From Pelagicoccus sp. (GTDB lineage Bacteria > Verrucomicrobiota > Verrucomicrobiia > Opitutales > Opitutaceae), in NCBI GenBank assembly GCA_028284635.1, contig JANQRJ010000033.1, positions 58,168 through 122,167 of the forward strand: a stretch of DNA of 64,000 nt. Reading direction: 5' to 3'. The notes beneath the pieces are model-generated. The model did no database searches. It was not told the DNA's origin and worked only from the letters and a program-made list of their open reading frames with translations. A program made the position numbers and the translations under genes. Of this stretch, positions 20,281 through 29,212 are shown one piece after another (the stretch's first letter is position 1; the number at the start of each line of letters is the position of its first letter).

Positions 20281-23200
20281 ATGCCACGAAACCCACTCAC
20301 CCTGGCCTTCGACATTGGCCACTCCTCCATCGGCTGGGCCGTCTTCGAATCCCAAGCCGAAGAATCGTTCCCAAAGCTACTCGGCACTGGCACCCTGATC
20401 TTCTCCTCCGACAGCTGCCTCGCCCGCGATAGAGCGAGCAAACGCCGCATGCGGCGAAACATCGCCTCTCGCCGCAACCGCATCAAGCGCCTCAAGCGCT
20501 TCTTCCTCCAGCTTGGTCTCCTCACCCCAGAGGACACGAAAGAGCTATCCCCCTGGCCCTGGCACCTCGCAGCCCGCACACTCGCAAATCTGGAAATCAA
20601 ACTCTCCTGGGCGGAAATCTGGCAAATCGTTCGTTGGTACGCCCACAATCGCGGATACGACGGAAATCGGCTTTGGGCCCGCGACGATGGCGAAACGGAA
20701 GACACTAAGCGCGTGGGAGCCGCCAAAGACCTCATGCAGGAACACGGCACTACAAGCATGGCTGCTACGATCTGCGCCTTCCTAGGGCTCGATCCAAGCG
20801 AAGCTCCGGAGTCACCCACTCTCCACAAACGCTTCAAAGGCGAAAACGTGGCCTTCCCCCGCGAAATCGTCGAAGCCGAAGTAAGAGCCATTCTAGAGTC
20901 CCAGTCGAAACACCACTGCCAATGCGATTCAACCTTCATCGAAACCTTGCTCTCAGACCATCGCAGCGACCCCGATTTCGATGCCAAGCTTCCCAAACGC
21001 TTCAGTCAAGGCGGGTTGCTGTTCGGACAGCTCACCCCACGCTTCGACAATCGCATAATCGGCGCCTGCCCGCTCAGCGAGGGAGAAAAAAAGCTGCCCT
21101 CCAAACACAGCCGAGCTTTCCTCGACTACCGCTGGGCGCAGACCATCGGTAACCTCCGCGTATCCACTTTATCAGACACAGTGGAACGCCCCCTAAAAGC
21201 CGACGAACGCCAAGCTCTCACCAACCGCGCCCAAGCCGTTGGCTACTTCACCCAGTCGAGCCTACGCAAAGCCATCGAAGAAATCACCGGCAGCGACGCT
21301 TCCCAACTCGACCGCATGATCCTAACCGAAGAGTTCGAAGCAGGTCTGGTCTACGATCCGGTGAAGCGAGCCCTGCTTAGGCCCCTCAAGCTACGCACCA
21401 ACTTTCCTCCCACCGAGACTCTCGAGGCATTTTGGCAAGCGGTCCCCAAACCCATCCGCAAAAAACTCTTCCGAGGCAAAACCCTTTCTTACCGAGAAAT
21501 CCGCGACCAAGCCCAAGCCTTTGGAGTTTCGTATCCAGAATTCGATACAGCCCTCGCCGCTGTCGTCGAAAGCGTCACAAAAGGGAAGAAGACGAAGCTC
21601 ACGACCGAAACAATTCTCGACAGTCGCATTAGCGTAGCTCGGATCGAAGGCCGGGCCCGCTACTCTAACAAACTCCTCAAAAAGGCCACCGCATGGCATC
21701 TCGATGGCAAGGATCCCAAAGCCGAAGGCGGCCCGCTATACGAAGACCACCACAAAGCCCAACGAGCCCTCCACCGCCCCATCGACAAGCTCACCAACAA
21801 TCACTTGGTACGCCACCGCCTCAAGCTCTTCAAGAAGCTGCTTGACCAGCTCTGCCAGCAATTCGAATCCGAACAGCGCGAGACTAGTTCCGTCATCATC
21901 GAGGTCGTCAAAGACCTCCAGGAATTCTCGGGGCTCAGCGCCACGGAAACCGCCCAACTGCTCGGCTCAAAGCTATCCCAACACCGCCGCGTATCCAAAA
22001 AGCTGGAAGAGAGCCTGCACGAACTCGGCATGGACGAAAAGATGGGAGCCGGGCTCATACGCAAAGCCCGCATCGCGGACGATCTCGGCAGCTTTTGCCC
22101 CTACACACACCAGCCCTACAGCCTCCCGCAGATCATCTCCGGAGAGATGGACCTGGACCACATCGTCCCCTACAGCAAGCGTCCTACGAACAGCCTCGAA
22201 TCGCTCGTGCTCACCCTACGCGGAGTCAACGAAATGAAGAGCTCTCAAACCGGCCTCGAATTCGTCCGCGCCCACCAAGGCGACCGCGTGCCCGGCACCA
22301 ACCAGGAGATCGTCTCGGAAAAACGCTACCTCGAGTTCGTATCCAAACTGAAACCACAAGGTCCCTCGGAGGACGACAAGCGACGCTGCCGACGCCGCAA
22401 GCAACTTCTCACTACCCTCAACTACGACCGCCGCCAAGGCTCATTCACGCAAGGCGATCTCACTCAGACCTCGCATCTCAATAAGCTAGCCGCCCGTACC
22501 GCCCGCTCCTACTTTGGCGAGCGAGCCGCGCCCCCAACCGTCGACCACATCCCTGGCAGTGTCACCGGTTTCGCCCGCAAGAGCTGGGACCTCATGGGCT
22601 GCCTCTGGAAGGCCACCCCCAAGATTTTCGTCGATGAAAGCTCCCCCTCCAGCGGCTTGAAGCTAAAAAGCGAGATCCGCGAAATCACTCACCTGCACCA
22701 CGCTCTCGACGCAGTCTCACTCGGCTTCATTCACCTCCTGCTTCCCAGCGACGGCACTTTCCGGGAAGCGCTGAGCAACCGAACGAACAAGGACGAGGCC
22801 ATCGCTCGCTGGAGGAGGGTGAAAATGGTCAGCTTCGGCCTGAACAACCGCCCAAGACTCAACGAGCTGCCAGACGCCGTCAAGGAGCAGATCGCAACGC
22901 GACTCGCCGAAAAGCGCGTCGTTTGCCACCTCCCCCGCACTATGAGCGGCTTGAAAGTCGAAGAAACGACCTGGCGTATCCACGAAGTGGATTCGGACGG
23001 AAAGGCGACCATCAGCCAGCGAAAGGAACTTGCCAGACCACGAGTTCACAAACCAACGGGAACTGTGCAACGGCGATCCTGCAAAAAGGAGAGCCGAAAG
23101 AAGGAGAAGGCCAACAAGCTTCTCGGCTACTATGGCAATAAGCTATCCGCCCTAAAAGGTGCCGTAATCATCAACCAAAACTTTGGATGCGCTCTCGACC

Positions 23201-23529
23201 CAAACCCCGAAATAATCCCATTTCACACCGTTTGGGAACGACTGAAAACTATAGCCGCGCAAAACGGAGGCGCATGGCCGCGAGTACTCCGAAGTGGGCA
23301 ACTGATCAAGCTTAGCTCTGGAAAACGAAAAGGCATTTGGAGAATAAAATCGGTAAAAGCATCCAGCCAAAAGGGACCTATTGTTGATATGATTAAACCA
23401 CATATGATCAAGTTGAAGGACAAAGATAATGATTCTGCTCGAGAAGTTCGAATCGTTAATCTGCTCAAGGATGGCCTTGCGATTTTAGATACGAATCTGG
23501 CGGGCTATCCATGTCCTACCACATCGTAA
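20281..23529 (+). CDS. cas9: Type II-C CRISPR-associated endonuclease Cas9
   Basis: The RNA-guided DNA nuclease of the system. At 1082 residues it has the small size of type II-C Cas9. RuvC-I: LAFDIGHSSIGWAVFE with Asp11. Arg-rich bridge helix about 55-80 (KRRMRRNIASRRNRIKRLKR). RuvC-II: SVIIEVVKDLQEF with Glu541. HNH: DLDHIVPYS with His627, and the metal-site Asn650 in RGVNEMKSS. RuvC-III: HHALDAVSL with His807 and Asp810. The C-terminal ~250 residues form the PAM-interacting region. All catalytic residues are present, so it should be active. It overlaps cas1 by 19 bp. Confidence 0.97.
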   Translation: MPRNPLTLAFDIGHSSIGWAVFESQAEESFPKLLGTGTLIFSSDSCLARDRASKRRMRRNIASRRNRIKRLKRFFLQLGLLTPEDTKELSPWPWHLAARTLANLEIKLSWAEIWQIVRWYAHNRGYDGNRLWARDDGETEDTKRVGAAKDLMQEHGTTSMAATICAFLGLDPSEAPESPTLHKRFKGENVAFPREIVEAEVRAILESQSKHHCQCDSTFIETLLSDHRSDPDFDAKLPKRFSQGGLLFGQLTPRFDNRIIGACPLSEGEKKLPSKHSRAFLDYRWAQTIGNLRVSTLSDTVERPLKADERQALTNRAQAVGYFTQSSLRKAIEEITGSDASQLDRMILTEEFEAGLVYDPVKRALLRPLKLRTNFPPTETLEAFWQAVPKPIRKKLFRGKTLSYREIRDQAQAFGVSYPEFDTALAAVVESVTKGKKTKLTTETILDSRISVARIEGRARYSNKLLKKATAWHLDGKDPKAEGGPLYEDHHKAQRALHRPIDKLTNNHLVRHRLKLFKKLLDQLCQQFESEQRETSSVIIEVVKDLQEFSGLSATETAQLLGSKLSQHRRVSKKLEESLHELGMDEKMGAGLIRKARIADDLGSFCPYTHQPYSLPQIISGEMDLDHIVPYSKRPTNSLESLVLTLRGVNEMKSSQTGLEFVRAHQGDRVPGTNQEIVSEKRYLEFVSKLKPQGPSEDDKRRCRRRKQLLTTLNYDRRQGSFTQGDLTQTSHLNKLAARTARSYFGERAAPPTVDHIPGSVTGFARKSWDLMGCLWKATPKIFVDESSPSSGLKLKSEIREITHLHHALDAVSLGFIHLLLPSDGTFREALSNRTNKDEAIARWRRVKMVSFGLNNRPRLNELPDAVKEQIATRLAEKRVVCHLPRTMSGLKVEETTWRIHEVDSDGKATISQRKELARPRVHKPTGTVQRRSCKKESRKKEKANKLLGYYGNKLSALKGAVIINQNFGCALDPNPEIIPFHTVWERLKTIAAQNGGAWPRVLRSGQLIKLSSGKRKGIWRIKSVKASSQKGPIVDMIKPHMIKLKDKDNDSAREVRIVNLLKDGLAILDTNLAGYPCPTTS

Positions 23530-24428
23530 ATATCGACAACCCACGCTGCTACGTCGGCTGCAAACGCAAGCAACTGATCTGCAAGGCTGGAGAGCAGGAA
23601 CGAAGCATTCCCCTAGAAGACGTCGCTGCCATCGTCATCACCAGTTTCTCTGCCACCCTACACTCCGAGCTATTGCTCCAAGCGGCGGATCACGGCGTTG
23701 CTCTCATCCTTTGCCGCGACTTCAAGCCGGCCAGTCTGATGCTGCCGGCCAACCGCTCGTCTGACACCCTGCTAACGAAAGCGGCCCTCACCCTACCCAA
23801 GAGAACGGTCACTGGACTCTGGCGCAAAACCCTCGACGCGAAATGCCTCAACCAACTCGCCCTCGCCCAGCACCTCAGCCCAAACCACCCTAAACTCGAA
23901 TCCCTTGAACGCCTTGCTCGCCGACGCTCTCTCGACAAGGAAGGCGCCACTAGCCGCATGTATTGGAGGGTCTTCGCAGATAGCATCAATGACAGCTCCT
24001 TTCTCCGAGAACCCGAAGGAGGTGGAGCGAACGATCTATTGAATTTCGGATACGCCGTACTTCTCTCCTCCATTCTCCAGAAACTCTTCGCGGTGGGACT
24101 CGATCCGACGCTCGGCATCCACCACAAGGTACGCGAGCGAGCCGCTCCGCTCGCCTACGATCTCATGGAGCCTTTTCGCCCATGCGTCGATTGGCGAGTC
24201 GCACTATGGCTCCAAGAACGGGTCCAATTCCAAGACTACCGCATAACCCTCGAATTTAGGAGATGGGTCTCCGAATTCACGCTGGAGACAATCGGCTACT
24301 TCGGGATCGAAATGCAGCTCCAGCATTGCATCGAAAGCGTCGTGCGCAGCTTCCGCGCCGCCGTGCTTGAGCAACAACTACGGAAGTACAAACCATGGAC
24401 GCCACAAAATTCAAAATGGGATGGATGA
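23511..24428 (+). CDS. cas1: CRISPR-associated integrase Cas1
   Basis: Cas1 with Cas2 inserts new spacers at the array. 305 residues, usual for type II. N-terminal beta domain (YHIVNIDNPRCYVGCKRKQL, VAAIVITSFSATLHSELL) and a helical catalytic domain with the metal ligands expected in EGATSRMYWRVF (Glu), GLDPTLGIHHKVRE (His) and APLAYDLMEPFRPCVD (Asp/Glu). Its ATG lies 19 bp inside the end of cas9, so translation is coupled. Confidence 0.96.
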   Translation: MSYHIVNIDNPRCYVGCKRKQLICKAGEQERSIPLEDVAAIVITSFSATLHSELLLQAADHGVALILCRDFKPASLMLPANRSSDTLLTKAALTLPKRTVTGLWRKTLDAKCLNQLALAQHLSPNHPKLESLERLARRRSLDKEGATSRMYWRVFADSINDSSFLREPEGGGANDLLNFGYAVLLSSILQKLFAVGLDPTLGIHHKVRERAAPLAYDLMEPFRPCVDWRVALWLQERVQFQDYRITLEFRRWVSEFTLETIGYFGIEMQLQHCIESVVRSFRAAVLEQQLRKYKPWTPQNSKWDG

Positions 24429-24730
24429 TCGTAGCCTTCGACTTGCCGGTTACCGAAAAGGAGCAACGCAAGGCCGCTACTCGATTCAGGAAGTTCCTCC
24501 TCGATGACGGCTATCAGATGCTGCAATTCAGCGTTTACGCTCGATCCCTCGTATCTCACGCCCGCATGCAAACCCGCATGCGACGGCTCAAAGAAAATCT
24601 ACCACCCGAAGGCAGCATCCGAGCCCTCTTCGTCACCCAGAAACAATGGGAAAAGAGCTACGTCGTTTACGGATCTCCCCTCAAAAAACAGCTTGCGGAG
24701 AAGATGCCCAACCAGCTGCAATTCTGGTAA
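24395..24730 (+). CDS. cas2: CRISPR-associated protein Cas2
   Basis: Small ferredoxin-fold partner of Cas1 in spacer acquisition. 111 residues from the ATG at 24395; the family core begins at GWMIVAFDLPVTEKEQRK, so an internal ATG at 24416 (giving 104 residues) may be the true start. Other hallmarks: LLDDGYQMLQFSVYAR and EGSIRALFVTQKQWEK. It overlaps cas1 by 34 bp (13 bp from the internal ATG). No csn2 or cas4 follows, which fixes the subtype as II-C. Confidence 0.95.
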   Translation: MDATKFKMGWMIVAFDLPVTEKEQRKAATRFRKFLLDDGYQMLQFSVYARSLVSHARMQTRMRRLKENLPPEGSIRALFVTQKQWEKSYVVYGSPLKKQLAEKMPNQLQFW

Positions 24731-24754
24731 CCCTCCCATTAAGAGAGGGTTACC
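24726..24754. repeat. Hairpin over the cas2 stop codon, before the array
   Basis: GGTAACCCTC (24726-24735) and GAGGGTTACC (24745-24754) are exact complements around a 9-nt loop. The cas2 TAA is in the left arm. There is no T-run. Only seven bases separate the hairpin from the first repeat. Confidence 0.8.
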
Positions 24755-24761
24755 AAATGCA

Positions 24762-25054
24762 ACTGTGCTCTGCAAAGGATTGGATTCAAGGCAAAGCTCG
24801 CAAGCAAGCACTACGCCGATATGGTCACTGTGCTCTGCAAAGGATTGGATTCAAGGCAAAGCCATCGAGCGGTGGACCTCGGGTGGCGAGAAGACTGTGC
24901 TCTGCAAAGGATTGGATTCAAGGCAAAGCAGGCTACCGGCAGGACGCGTACGGCGCCGCACTGTGCTCTGCAAAGGATTGGATTCAAGGCAAAGCAGTAC
25001 AGCCTCGCCGCCGCCGCCGTCACCACTGTGCTCTGCAAAGGATTGGATTCAAGG
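24762..25054 (-). CRISPR. CRISPR array, four 36-nt repeats plus one truncated repeat, four spacers
   Basis: Full repeats (plus-strand sense ACTGTGCTCTGCAAAGG...TTCAAGGCAAAGC) at 24762-24797, 24827-24862, 24894-24929 and 24960-24995 are identical. A terminal copy at 25025-25054 keeps only the first 30 bases. Spacers are 24798-24826 (29 nt), 24863-24893 (31), 24930-24959 (30) and 24996-25024 (29). The tracrRNA anti-repeat has the plus-strand sense of the repeat, so functional crRNAs are read from the minus strand, towards cas2. The degenerate end is distal to cas2, which puts the spacer-insertion end next to cas2. Confidence 0.95.
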
Positions 25055-26080
25055 AGCGTCGCCCGTCACGGCTCGCATCTCTATAGGCGTCACGGCCACT
25101 CCTGATTCACCACCATTCTCCAGGAACGAGGTCCACAGCGCGATTGGCGCGTTGTTCTCGTCCAGCACGATTTGCGGACGCTCGCGGCGGCGCAGCGTGA
25201 GCGACGGAGCCGGACTCTCCATAGCGAGCTGTTTGTGGTCATACACCGGTCGAGGGGAAACCAACTCGTAGACTACACCGTCGGCAGAGCGATAGTGTAC
25301 ACCCGCTCTTTCTTCACCGGTGGCTTTGGCTTTCCAGTCCGTGACGATGACGTGGTAGTGAGCGCCGTCCCACCAAATGGTGGGGTCCTCAAGCTCGTAG
25401 TCTGCGGGAAGCCGATTGGTCATCGGATCGCCCAGCACGGCGTAGGGCCCGGAAACCTGCGGGGCGGTGAACGCCTCCATCCAGTTCGTCCATGGACGGA
25501 CGTCAGGCACCAACGGCGAACGACGTTTGCCGACCGCGTAGGCGCTTCCGTCGGCATGGACCCAGAGAGCGGGGTTGTTGGTTGGGATGCTAGGAGCGTC
25601 GCCGCGCGTCCAGGGCCCTTCGATATCGTCGGCCCACGCGAAGGCCGTAGCCCAAGCTGTTTTGTTCGTGATGCCCAAATAGTAGAGTAGAAAGCGATCG
25701 CCGACCCGCATGATTTTGGGATTGTGATTGCCAACGTTGTCCCATTGATCCGGCCGCGCTCCGAACACGATCTCCGCAAAGGTGTATGGACCAAATAGGT
25801 TGTCCGACGTCGCTCGAATGATGTGGCTCGACTTCCAGCCACTGAAATTACGGTCCTTGGTGTCGTCGCTTGCCCAGCGGGAGGCGAAGAGGTGGTAAGT
25901 CTCTCCTACACGAATAACCGACGGGTCCCAAATATGAAAGCCTGGCATCGAGAACACCGCCGTGACCGGCGTAGGAAGACAAACGATCGTGGTGGCCGAT
26001 GGTGTCAGCTCGGTATCAGAGCTGGCCTGCACGGCAAACGCGCCGAGGCTAGCTAGGCAGAAGATTAAGAAGGATTTCAT
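25049..26080 (-). CDS. Secreted glycoside-hydrolase-like five-bladed propeller protein
   Basis: A 343-residue protein with a signal peptide (MKSFLIFCLASLGAFAVQAS). The rest looks like a GH43/GH117-type five-bladed beta-propeller: GFHIWDPSVIRVGETYHLFAS with the typical WDPSV aspartate, NHNPKIMRVGDRFLLYYLG, SGPYAVLGDP and LEDPTIWWDGAHYHVIVTD. Family members cleave plant or algal polysaccharides outside the cytoplasm; which linkage is unknown. The TGA stop (25049-25051) lies inside the truncated terminal CRISPR repeat, so the original C-terminus has perhaps been cut by the CRISPR locus. The transcript runs into the array in crRNA sense. Confidence 0.75.
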   Translation of the reverse strand: MKSFLIFCLASLGAFAVQASSDTELTPSATTIVCLPTPVTAVFSMPGFHIWDPSVIRVGETYHLFASRWASDDTKDRNFSGWKSSHIIRATSDNLFGPYTFAEIVFGARPDQWDNVGNHNPKIMRVGDRFLLYYLGITNKTAWATAFAWADDIEGPWTRGDAPSIPTNNPALWVHADGSAYAVGKRRSPLVPDVRPWTNWMEAFTAPQVSGPYAVLGDPMTNRLPADYELEDPTIWWDGAHYHVIVTDWKAKATGEERAGVHYRSADGVVYELVSPRPVYDHKQLAMESPAPSLTLRRRERPQIVLDENNAPIALWTSFLENGGESGVAVTPIEMRAVTGDAP

Positions 26081-26325
26081 ATCGCTGTTTCGCTGTGGGC
26101 ATATGGCGCGGAAGAATCCGCTATTTCGGTAAATAAGGGGTTGAGTCGGCAGTCTCTAGGAAGTCAGGACGGCCATTCGAAAAAGATGATAGGCGAAATC
26201 CATTTCAGGCAATTCTTACCTTATCCCGTCGAAAGAAGGTTCAAGGCAAAAGCGGCAGGCGACGAGCGCGGCACCGAATGCGTGAAGCGAAATTGGCGAA
26301 TGGTTCACCGTTTGGACACCCTATT

Positions 26326-27471
26326 TCAATCCCAGACCAGTTGACTAACCACTGGCCAATCCTCGCTTTCCGGATACATTCTCTGCGTCTCCATCGGATC
26401 GAGAGCCATGAGCCAAAGGCGAAAGAACGGATCGTCGAAGACGTACCCATTTCCAGAATCGAATACCAAGCCTCGCTTTTCCAGGCCTTTCAGAGCGGCT
26501 CTCGCCGTACCTCCAGAGAGTCCCACGGAGCCAACGACCCGCTTGCCGGTAGGCTCCTTTCCTCCCATAACGGCAAGGGCCTTGACCATGAGCTTGAGAG
26601 ATTTCTTCAAGGAAGCGTGGATACTTTGGTAACCTCCTCGTTTCGGGCCAATAACGCGCCTAAGAGCATCGGTTAAAGCTCTCTCCCCCTCTTGCTCGCT
26701 TTCCCAGATATGGTAAGCAACGCACTGGACGTCTCCGGCAACGCCACGACAAATCCTGTAGACGTGCTCGAAAATTTCCGGATCCGCGGCTTTTCCAGTC
26801 GCAGCGAACCTTTTTACGATCCAACCAACAAACCGGCTTTCCTCGATCGGCGCCAATTCAAAATCATAAGTCTGCTTGAAAAAAGGCGCCTTCGAATCGT
26901 CGAACATGCGACGCATCATGTGCCGATTGCTTCCGGCAAAGATATAAGGGACATTGTGCTGAGACTGGGTGATGCCTCTCAACTCCCAAAGGTACGATTC
27001 GCTTCCATCCACATCCATGAGATCCTGTATCTCATCGAAGAATACAGCCACTCTTCGTCTCTTCGCCATCTCCCCGACGACCTCGAGAAGATGGGAAAGC
27101 GAAGACTCCGTGCTGCTCGTTCGCCTAGCGCCCTTGATAGTCATCGGACCGAGCTTGATTTCGTCTACGGCATTCAGCATCACGCGCATCTTTGAAAATA
27201 GACTCCTAGTCTCGGTGGCCTTCTTTAGAGCGATGGCTATTCGCTCATTTGCCAAGTCGAGAGTCCTAACTGCCCCGAAATCTACCTTGATCAGCAGACG
27301 CCCCTTGGAAATAGCCTGATTGACCAAAGTCGTCTTTCCAATACGCCTATCCCCTCTGATACGGATGCGTTGACCATTGTCTGCCGCAGACCGGAGACGC
27401 TTCATTTCGGTCAAGCGGTCATAGCAAAATTCGGCAGGCGCGTCCCCCTGATAATAAAAAGGATTCTTCAT
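26326..27471 (-). CDS. AAA-type ATPase with C-terminal winged helix
   Basis: A 381-residue P-loop NTPase of the ATPase_2 type common in archaea and mobile DNA. Walker A is in RIRGDRRIGKTTLVNQAI, Walker B in RVAVFFDEIQDLMD, and a sensor region follows in NVPYIFAGSNRHMMRRMF. About residues 280-370 form a winged helix (VVGSVGLSGGTARAALKGLEKRGLV). The N-terminus (MKNPFYYQGDAPAEFCYDR) is the usual short lead-in of this family. Function is unknown. It stands alone next to the CRISPR locus, which may only mean that both lie in a variable region. The 245 bp to the glycosidase gene hold nothing I recognise. Confidence 0.8.
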   Translation of the reverse strand: MKNPFYYQGDAPAEFCYDRLTEMKRLRSAADNGQRIRIRGDRRIGKTTLVNQAISKGRLLIKVDFGAVRTLDLANERIAIALKKATETRSLFSKMRVMLNAVDEIKLGPMTIKGARRTSSTESSLSHLLEVVGEMAKRRRVAVFFDEIQDLMDVDGSESYLWELRGITQSQHNVPYIFAGSNRHMMRRMFDDSKAPFFKQTYDFELAPIEESRFVGWIVKRFAATGKAADPEIFEHVYRICRGVAGDVQCVAYHIWESEQEGERALTDALRRVIGPKRGGYQSIHASLKKSLKLMVKALAVMGGKEPTGKRVVGSVGLSGGTARAALKGLEKRGLVFDSGNGYVFDDPFFRLWLMALDPMETQRMYPESEDWPVVSQLVWD

Positions 27472-27609
27472 GGGACAATCGTGAGGCGATCATAAGGAAA
27501 ATTGCAAAAGTTTTTTAGCATACGCTTTTTAGCTTATTCAACTAGGTAAGCAGACTTCCACAAAGCTTCGGCTTTACGCCGCCTTTCGGTCGCGCCAAGT
27601 TGCCTGCCT

Positions 27610-29022
27610 ATGTTCGAAAGCCTGACTGACAAGCTCACCAATGCCATGCGCAACCTTCGCGGGACCGCGAAGCTTTCGGAGGAGAACATGGCTGAAGCGC
27701 TGAAAGAAGTTCGCGCTGCCCTGCTTTCCGCCGACGTGCATTTCAAGGTCGCCCGCTCGTTCATAGATCGAGTGTCGGAGAAGTGCTTGGGCCAAGACGT
27801 CCTGAAATCCGTCAGCCCCGGGCAGCAGATCATCAAGATCATCAACGACGAGCTGGTCGAGTTGCTCGGCCAAGGCGCCACCGAGCTTTCCAGCAAGAAG
27901 CCGCTCAAGATCATGATGGTCGGTCTCCAGGGCGGAGGAAAAACCACCACCTCGGCCAAGCTCGCCAAGTCGCTCAAGAAGCAAGGCTACCAGCCTCGAC
28001 TAGTGGCCTGCGACGTGTACCGACCCGCCGCTATCGACCAACTCGAAACGGTAGCTCGCCAGATCGACGTCCCTTGCTTTGCCAAGCGAGGCACGCCAGA
28101 CGTGCCTTTCATAGCCGAACTCGGCCTGAGCGAAGCCCTCTCCGCAGGCGACGATCTGATCATCTTCGATACGGCCGGTCGGCTCCAAGTGGACACTGCC
28201 CTCATCGACGAGATCAAGGAACTGAAGCGGCGCGTCCAGCCGGACGAGGTCCTTCTCGTGGTCGACGGCGCCATCGGCCAGGAAGCGGTGAACGTGGCCC
28301 GGACCTTCCACGAAGCGGTGAGCCTCACCGGCATCGTCATGACCAAGCTCGACGGCGACGCGCGAGGCGGAGCGGCTCTCTCCATGAAGGAGATAACCGA
28401 AGTCCCCATCAAGTTCGCGGGGACCGGCGAGAAGCTCGACGACTTCGACGTGTTCCACCCCGACCGCATGGCCAGCCGCATCCTCGGCATGGGCGATGTC
28501 GTTTCGCTCGTGGAAAAGGCCCAGGAAACGATCGACGAAAAAGAGGCCACCAAAATGGCCGACCGCATGATGGGCGGCGAATTCAACTTCGAGGACATGC
28601 TCAACCAGTTTCGCCAGATCAAGAAGCTCGGCTCCATGTCGTCGATCCTCGGCATGCTTCCCGGCATGGGGAAGATGAACATGAATATGGACGACCGAGC
28701 CGAAGGTCAGATGAAGCGCAGCGAGGCGATCATTCTCTCCATGACCCTGAAGGAACGGCGCTCGCCGAACATTCTCAACTCCAGCCGCCGCAATCGCATC
28801 GCCCGCGGAGCCGGCGTGAAAATGGCCGAAGTCAATCAGCTCGTGAAGCAGTACATGCAGATGAAGAAGATGATGAAAAAGATGCAGGGCGGCGGCAAGG
28901 CGGGCAAAGGCAACATGAAAAAGATGATGAAGCAGATGAAGGCCTCAGGCATGGACCCCTCGCAGATGATGGGCGGCGGCATGCCGGACATGAGCCAGTT
29001 CAAGGGCAAGCTGCCCTTCTAG
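27610..29022 (+). CDS. ffh: Signal recognition particle protein Ffh
   Basis: Ffh binds 4.5S RNA and signal sequences of nascent chains and delivers ribosomes to FtsY. 470 residues. N domain ([18 protein letters not shown]), G domain with [35 protein letters not shown] and [14 protein letters not shown], and the Met-rich M domain with the RNA-binding [11 protein letters not shown]. The C-terminus is an extended Met/Lys/Gly tail. A family A/F nested repeat follows the stop. Confidence 0.97.
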   Translation: MFESLTDKLTNAMRNLRGTAKLSEENMAEALKEVRAALLSADVHFKVARSFIDRVSEKCLGQDVLKSVSPGQQIIKIINDELVELLGQGATELSSKKPLKIMMVGLQGGGKTTTSAKLAKSLKKQGYQPRLVACDVYRPAAIDQLETVARQIDVPCFAKRGTPDVPFIAELGLSEALSAGDDLIIFDTAGRLQVDTALIDEIKELKRRVQPDEVLLVVDGAIGQEAVNVARTFHEAVSLTGIVMTKLDGDARGGAALSMKEITEVPIKFAGTGEKLDDFDVFHPDRMASRILGMGDVVSLVEKAQETIDEKEATKMADRMMGGEFNFEDMLNQFRQIKKLGSMSSILGMLPGMGKMNMNMDDRAEGQMKRSEAIILSMTLKERRSPNILNSSRRNRIARGAGVKMAEVNQLVKQYMQMKKMMKKMQGGGKAGKGNMKKMMKQMKASGMDPSQMMGGGMPDMSQFKGKLPF

Positions 29023-29027
29023 AGCAG

Positions 29028-29184
29028 GTCCGTAGCGCGGAGCTTTAGCCCGCTTCCGTCCGCGATTCGCTCTCATTATCCCCCTTCCTCATCTTCATCC
29101 TCATCTTTATCCTGGGATGAGGATGAAGAAGAGGATGAGGATAAGAAACAATGCGGTCGCGGGCTAAAGCTCCGCGCTACGGAC
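29028..29184. repeat. Family A inverted repeat with family F hairpin nested inside
   Basis: Outer 26-bp arms 29028-29053 and 29159-29184 (GTCCGTAGCGCGGAGC...) are exact complements. The interior holds a CCTCATC/GATGAGG hairpin (about 29085-29145) almost the same as that at 11635-11682. It lies between convergent ffh and the next minus-strand gene. Confidence 0.85.
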
Positions 29185-29212
29185 TGAATAGCTACAGACT
29201 AAATGGCTGCCT

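Noticed and set aside
24504..25271. Frames running through the CRISPR array
   Set aside because: They arise from repeat translation (repeating KDWIQGK-type peptide) and are not genes.
26228..26243. GGTTCAAGGCAAAAGC, like the end of the CRISPR repeat, 1.2 kb beyond the array
   Set aside because: Only an 11-base exact match; one such match in 64 kb is expected by chance. No array or stem-loop structure around it. It could be a relic, but cannot be supported.
27534..28682. Minus-strand frames over ffh
   Set aside because: Shadows of the clear Ffh coding sequence.
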